A DNA stretch of 63,541 bases from Pseudomonas laurylsulfativorans (lineage in GTDB: Bacteria > Pseudomonadota > Gammaproteobacteria > Pseudomonadales > Pseudomonadaceae): NCBI RefSeq assembly GCF_002906155.1, contig NZ_MUJK01000019.1, positions 1 through 63,541 on the forward strand, read 5' to 3'. The notes under the pieces are model-generated. The model searched no databases. It saw nothing but the letters and a program-made list of their open reading frames with translations, and had not been told where the DNA came from. The first letter of the stretch is position 1. Each line of letters starts with the position of its first letter. The position numbers and the translations under genes were made by a program. Of this stretch, positions 60,773 to 63,541 are shown piece after piece.

Positions 60773-60982
60773 TCAGCGCCAGAACGGTTTGTCCAATTCA
60801 TTGCTGCGGTCGGCGTGGCTGATACCCAGATCCGCTAGCTGGCGATCATCGAGTTGAGCCAGTAAGCGTCGCGTTCTCGCCCTTTCCAGGCCAGCGAAGA
60901 GTCCCTTCAGCTGCCCTTGGAGCCATTGCAGGCAAGTTCTCGATTGAACTGAGGGAATGGAGAAATCCAGTGAGTTTTTCAT
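60773..60982 (-). CDS. DUF1127-family small protein, copy 1
   Basis: The 69-residue basic protein ends with the DUF1127 signature: RRLLAQLDDRQLADLGISHADRS and a C-terminal KPFWR. Such proteins are small, often stress- or host-induced; some bind RNA or act in phosphate/carbon control in other bacteria. AGGGAC lies upstream of the ATG. It shares a composite upstream motif with copy 2. Confidence 0.87.
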   Translation of the reverse strand: MKNSLDFSIPSVQSRTCLQWLQGQLKGLFAGLERARTRRLLAQLDDRQLADLGISHADRSNELDKPFWR

Positions 60983-61093
60983 GGCACGGTCCCTGTCCGA
61001 TAAGTGAAGAGCTCCATGCTGACACCGGCCGAGTATCTACTACAGACACACTGTGGTGATATTGTACTCATTCAGTTTGCATATTTTGTAAAC

Positions 61094-61122
61094 TGTACTG
61101 GTATTGAGGTTTCCCTACTGTA
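61094..61122. promoter_or_regulatory. Composite motif upstream of DUF1127 copy 1
   Basis: TGTACTGGT, then ATTGAGG, then ACTGTA (plus-strand reading), 112-140 bases upstream of the ATG at 60982. The same three blocks in the same order occur upstream of copy 2. Confidence 0.5.
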
Positions 61123-61148
61123 AGACCAGGATTGACAGGCCAAAACGA

Positions 61149-61181
61149 CAAAACCCGTCGTGGTTTCCCACGACGGGTTTT
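61149..61181. terminator. Bidirectional-looking terminator downstream of DUF1127 copy 2
   Basis: CAAAACCCGTCGTGG and its complement around a TTTC loop form a long perfect stem. On the minus strand it ends in TTTTG after the stem, suited to terminating the leftward gene at 61240. Confidence 0.85.
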
Positions 61182-61239
61182 GTTTTTTCAATTCGGGTTG
61201 CTGGCGGTGGACCTTCAGGTCAGAGCCAGCGACGCTAAC

Positions 61240-61455
61240 TTAGCGCCAGAACGGCTTGCTCAGCTCTTCGTAGCGTTGTGCTTCGCTAATCCCGGCATCA
61301 GCCAGCAGACGCGAATCCAGGCGAGCCAATTGATGGCGGCTGGTAATGCGGCGCTGCCACAACATCAGGTTGGCGATAACGCGCAGAGGCAGGGAAGCCT
61401 GGGTTTTTGCAGCAGTGTCTTCGAAGAACAGATCGGAACTGAGTGTACGTTCCAT
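61240..61455 (-). CDS. DUF1127-family small protein, copy 2
   Basis: The 71-residue protein ends with RHQLARLDSRLLADAGISEAQ and a C-terminal KPFWR, matching copy 1 in its last 30 residues. I chose ATG 61455 because AAGGATGACCACC gives correct spacing there but not for the ATG nine bases upstream. Its 320-base upstream region is rich in ACTGTA/TACAGT repeats. Confidence 0.87.
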   Translation of the reverse strand: MERTLSSDLFFEDTAAKTQASLPLRVIANLMLWQRRITSRHQLARLDSRLLADAGISEAQRYEELSKPFWR

Positions 61456-61775
61456 GGTGGTCATCCTTCCGCTTGTGGCGGGATTAGGTAGTGGTTTAAC
61501 TGGTGCCCATGATCCTCTTGTTTGCCTAGTCTCTGTAGATACAGTTCACCTGTATTGTGAGAGCTCAGTTAACTGTTTATAGGGGGTGTACTGGTCGAAA
61601 TTGAGGCAACTGTACCTGTCTGCACTGTTTGAGTGCAAAAATGCAGTTTTGACTCGGCAAGGAAGGAATTTTCCGTAGGAAATGACCAGTACAGCAGTAC
61701 AGTTTTTTTCATATTGCGAGGCGGGCAAGAGCAAGCTGACGAAACTGTGTTTGCGTCAGCTGGTTTCTGTACCAA
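61456..61775. other. 320-base regulatory region upstream of DUF1127 copy 2
   Basis: No gene is seen here. It contains CTGTAGATACAG (61533-61544), TACAG-N5-CTGTA (61540-61554), the composite motif 61587-61614 and the direct repeat GTACAGCAGTACAG (61689-61702). It also includes the 3' flank of the CoA-transferase gene. Confidence 0.65.
61587..61614. promoter_or_regulatory. Composite motif upstream of DUF1127 copy 2
   Basis: TGTACTGGT, ATTGAGG and ACTGTA occur in the same order as at 61094-61122, 132-160 bases upstream of the ATG at 61455. Confidence 0.5.
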
Positions 61776-63269
61776 TTACTTCTTCAGCATTTTCCCGGTT
61801 TCTTCCAGGTTTATGTGCCAGCTCAGGGCGTCACGCAGAATGTGTGGGGTGTGTCCGCCGATGGCGCACGCGGCATTGAAGTAATCATTCAGCGCCTGGC
61901 GGTAATCAGGGTGCACGCACTTGTCGATGATGATCCGGGCACGCTCCCGGGGCGCCAGGCCTCGCAAATCTGCCAGGCCTACTTCGGTCACGAGGATATC
62001 GACGTCATGTTCGGTGTGGTCAACATGGCTGACCATCGGCACCACGCTGGAGATCGCACCGCCCTTGGCAATTGACTTGGTCACGAACACGGACAGGTGT
62101 GCGTTGCGCGCGAAGTCGCCTGAGCCACCGATGCCGTTCATCATCCGCGTGCCGCAGACGTGAGTGGAGTTGACGTTGCCATAGATGTCGAACTCCAGGG
62201 CGGTGTTGATGCCGATGATGCCTAGGCGGCGCACGACTTCAGGGTGGTTGGAAATCTCCTGCGGGCGCAGAACCAGTTTGTCCTTGTAGCGCTCCAGATT
62301 GCCGAACACATCGGCATTACGCCGGCTCGACAGGGTGATCGAGCTGCCGGAAGCAAAACTCAGCTTGCCAGCGTCGATCAGGTCGAAGGTCGAGTCTTGC
62401 AGCACCTCGGAATACATCGTCAGGTCTTCGAACGGCGAGTCGATCAGGCCACACATCACCGAGTTGGCGATGGTGCCGATACCGGCTTGCAGCGGGCCGA
62501 GCTTGTTGGTCATGCGCCCGGCTGCCACTTCCTGTTTGAAGAAGTCGATCAGGTGGTCGGCAATGGCCTGGGTCTCGGCGTCCGGTGCCAGCACAGTGGA
62601 GGGTGAGTCAGCCTGGTTGGTGACCACGATGGCGACGATCTTTTCCGCTGGAATCGGGATGGCGGTGCTGCCAATGCGGTCGTCGACTTTGACCAATGGA
62701 ATCGGGGTGCGGGTCGGGCGGTAGGTCGGAATGTAAATGTCATGCAGACCTTCGAGGTTCGGGTTGTGCGCCATGTTGATCTCGACGATCACGTGCTTGG
62801 CGAAAATCGCGAAGCTGGCGGAGTTGCCTACCGAGGTCGTTGGCACGATATGCCCTTGCTCAGTGATCGCAACGGCTTCAATCACGGCAATGTCCGGCAG
62901 TTTCAGTTGCTGGTTGCGCAATTGCTCCACGGTTTCCGACAAGTGCTGGTCGATGAACATGACTTCGCCGGCGTTGATCGCCTTGCGCAGGGTGCTGTCG
63001 ACCTGAAACGGCATGCGTCGCGAGAGCACGCCAGCTTCGGTCAGTTGCTTGTCGAGGTCATTGCCCAGGCTTGCGCCAGTCATCAGGCTGATCTTCAGCG
63101 GCGTGACCTTGGCGCGCTCGGCCAGCGCCTGAGGAACGGCCTTGGCTTCGCCGGCGCGAGTAAAGCCACTCATGCCGACGGTCATGCCGTCCTCAATCAG
63201 GGCGGCAGCGTCGGCAGCGCTCATCACTTTGTCCAACAACGAAGGCAGGCGAATACGGTCACGGTACAT
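61776..63269 (-). CDS. Acetyl-CoA hydrolase/transferase family protein (succinyl-CoA:acetate CoA-transferase type)
   Basis: The 497-residue product has the class I CoA-transferase layout, with VGMSGFTRAGEAK near the N-terminus, GIGTIANSVMCGL, and the catalytic glutamate in LTMYSEVLQD (about residue 285), as in Cat1/AarC enzymes. It would move CoA between succinyl-CoA and acetate (or propionate) in the cytoplasm. The length fits the family. A perfect 7-3-7 palindrome lies 120 bases upstream of the ATG. It appears monocistronic. Confidence 0.9.
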   Translation of the reverse strand: MYRDRIRLPSLLDKVMSAADAAALIEDGMTVGMSGFTRAGEAKAVPQALAERAKVTPLKISLMTGASLGNDLDKQLTEAGVLSRRMPFQVDSTLRKAINAGEVMFIDQHLSETVEQLRNQQLKLPDIAVIEAVAITEQGHIVPTTSVGNSASFAIFAKHVIVEINMAHNPNLEGLHDIYIPTYRPTRTPIPLVKVDDRIGSTAIPIPAEKIVAIVVTNQADSPSTVLAPDAETQAIADHLIDFFKQEVAAGRMTNKLGPLQAGIGTIANSVMCGLIDSPFEDLTMYSEVLQDSTFDLIDAGKLSFASGSSITLSSRRNADVFGNLERYKDKLVLRPQEISNHPEVVRRLGIIGINTALEFDIYGNVNSTHVCGTRMMNGIGGSGDFARNAHLSVFVTKSIAKGGAISSVVPMVSHVDHTEHDVDILVTEVGLADLRGLAPRERARIIIDKCVHPDYRQALNDYFNAACAIGGHTPHILRDALSWHINLEETGKMLKK

Positions 63270-63388
63270 GGATTGTTATCTCGGGCAACGGGTAGCAGGA
63301 CGTGCAGTCTAGTGAATTGCGCCGACTTCTGTCCCGCTACAAAGGTCGCAATTGAGGTGTCTATTCCGGGCCTTTCAAGCAAAACACC

Positions 63389-63405
63389 GTTACCGGATCG
63401 GTAAC
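63389..63405. promoter_or_regulatory. Perfect 7-3-7 palindrome upstream of the CoA-transferase gene
   Basis: GTTACCG-GAT-CGGTAAC is a perfect dyad of the size of a dimeric regulator site. I do not recognise the regulator. Confidence 0.45.
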
Positions 63406-63437
63406 AAAAGAATAGTTTGTCCGACGATTTGCGCAAA

Positions 63438-63465
63438 CAAAAACGCCCCGACGAGTCGGGGCGTT
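63438..63465 (-). terminator. Terminator of pntB
   Basis: AACGCCCCGAC, GA, GTCGGGGCGTT form an 11-bp stem. Reading leftwards it is followed by TTTTGTTTG, giving a T-rich tail for the minus-strand transcript. Confidence 0.8.
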
Positions 63466-63482
63466 CTGTGTACCGCAGAGGG

Positions 63483-63541
63483 TTAGTCGACGGCTTTTAC
63501 CATGTCTTCGATGACCTTTTTAGCGTCACCGAACACCATCA
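63483..63541 (-). CDS. pntB: 3' end of NAD(P) transhydrogenase subunit beta (cut by window edge)
   Basis: The 18 visible C-terminal residues, MVFGDAKKVIEDMVKAVD, match the conserved end of PntB (MxFGDAKK followed by a short helix), which closes the NADP(H)-binding domain. The enzyme couples proton flow to hydride transfer from NADH to NADP. A terminator follows immediately. Only the tail is present, so the assignment rests on this signature. Confidence 0.75.
   Translation of the reverse strand, partial: MVFGDAKKVIEDMVKAVD

Overview
The window is chromosomal DNA from a Pseudomonas, most probably a member of the P. fluorescens group. The evidence is high GC with strong G/C third-position bias, many Pseudomonas-type REP palindromes, several Pseudomonas-typical families (DUF2388, DUF1161, YheV, AlgB/KinB, TrpI), and gene order that I recognise from memory as matching PAO1 blocks: PA0102-PA0114 (carbonic anhydrase to SCO protein), PA5477-PA5505 (zinc/methionine uptake through polA, cc4, dsbA, ampDh2, kinB/algB, gltP) and PA0035-PA0037 (trpA, trpB, trpI). 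These blocks lie close to oriC in pseudomonads, so the window is probably origin-proximal. No rRNA, tRNA or CRISPR was found. The only mobile-element trace is the start of an IS110-type transposase at the left edge.

Layout. 1-3.8 kb: IS110 fragment, HAD phosphatase, gamma carbonic anhydrase, prlC, yheV. 3.8-5.5 kb: a secreted dual-specificity phosphatase and an AT-rich pair of unknown proteins with EF-hand/dockerin-like loops. 5.7-9.4 kb: LexA-boxed radical SAM gene, beta carbonic anhydrase, SulP transporter. 9.5-19.1 kb: aa3-type cytochrome c oxidase structural, assembly and heme A genes. 19.2-24.1 kb: metNIQ and katE. 24.2-28 kb: the zinc regulon (zur-znuCB, divergent znuA, candidate Zur box). 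28.1-36.1 kb: thrB, polA, the sRNA ErsA, engB, two c-type cytochromes, dsbA, a nuclease-family protein. 36.1-44.8 kb: a diguanylate cyclase, lipoprotein amidase AmpDh2, an EAL phosphodiesterase, kinB/algB and a small-protein operon behind what looks like a complete sigma54 enhancer-promoter region. 45.7-53.8 kb: gltP, nucleoside-gate transporter, lipoprotein peptidase, two paralogous lipoproteins, two DUF1161 proteins, OsmC, a flavin-dependent oxidoreductase, dodecin, an ElaB/DUF883 protein. 53.8-57.4 kb: trpI-trpBA and a CigR-like protein. 57.6-63.5 kb: DUF4105/Lnb-like enzyme with three DUF2388 proteins, two DUF1127 genes with similar upstream regions, a succinyl-CoA:acetate CoA-transferase-type enzyme and the 3' end of pntB.

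Most of the window is core metabolism and envelope biology. The parts least explained by known annotation are: (i) the sigma54/IHF/tandem-dyad region beside algB; (ii) a composite motif shared upstream of both DUF1127 genes; (iii) the DUF2388x3-DUF4105 gene set, whose large member carries both an HExxH motif and a separated His/Cys pair; (iv) the AT-rich EF-hand pair at 4.6-5.5 kb. All positions and motifs were read by eye; no searches were run, so family names rest on recognised motifs and remembered homologues.
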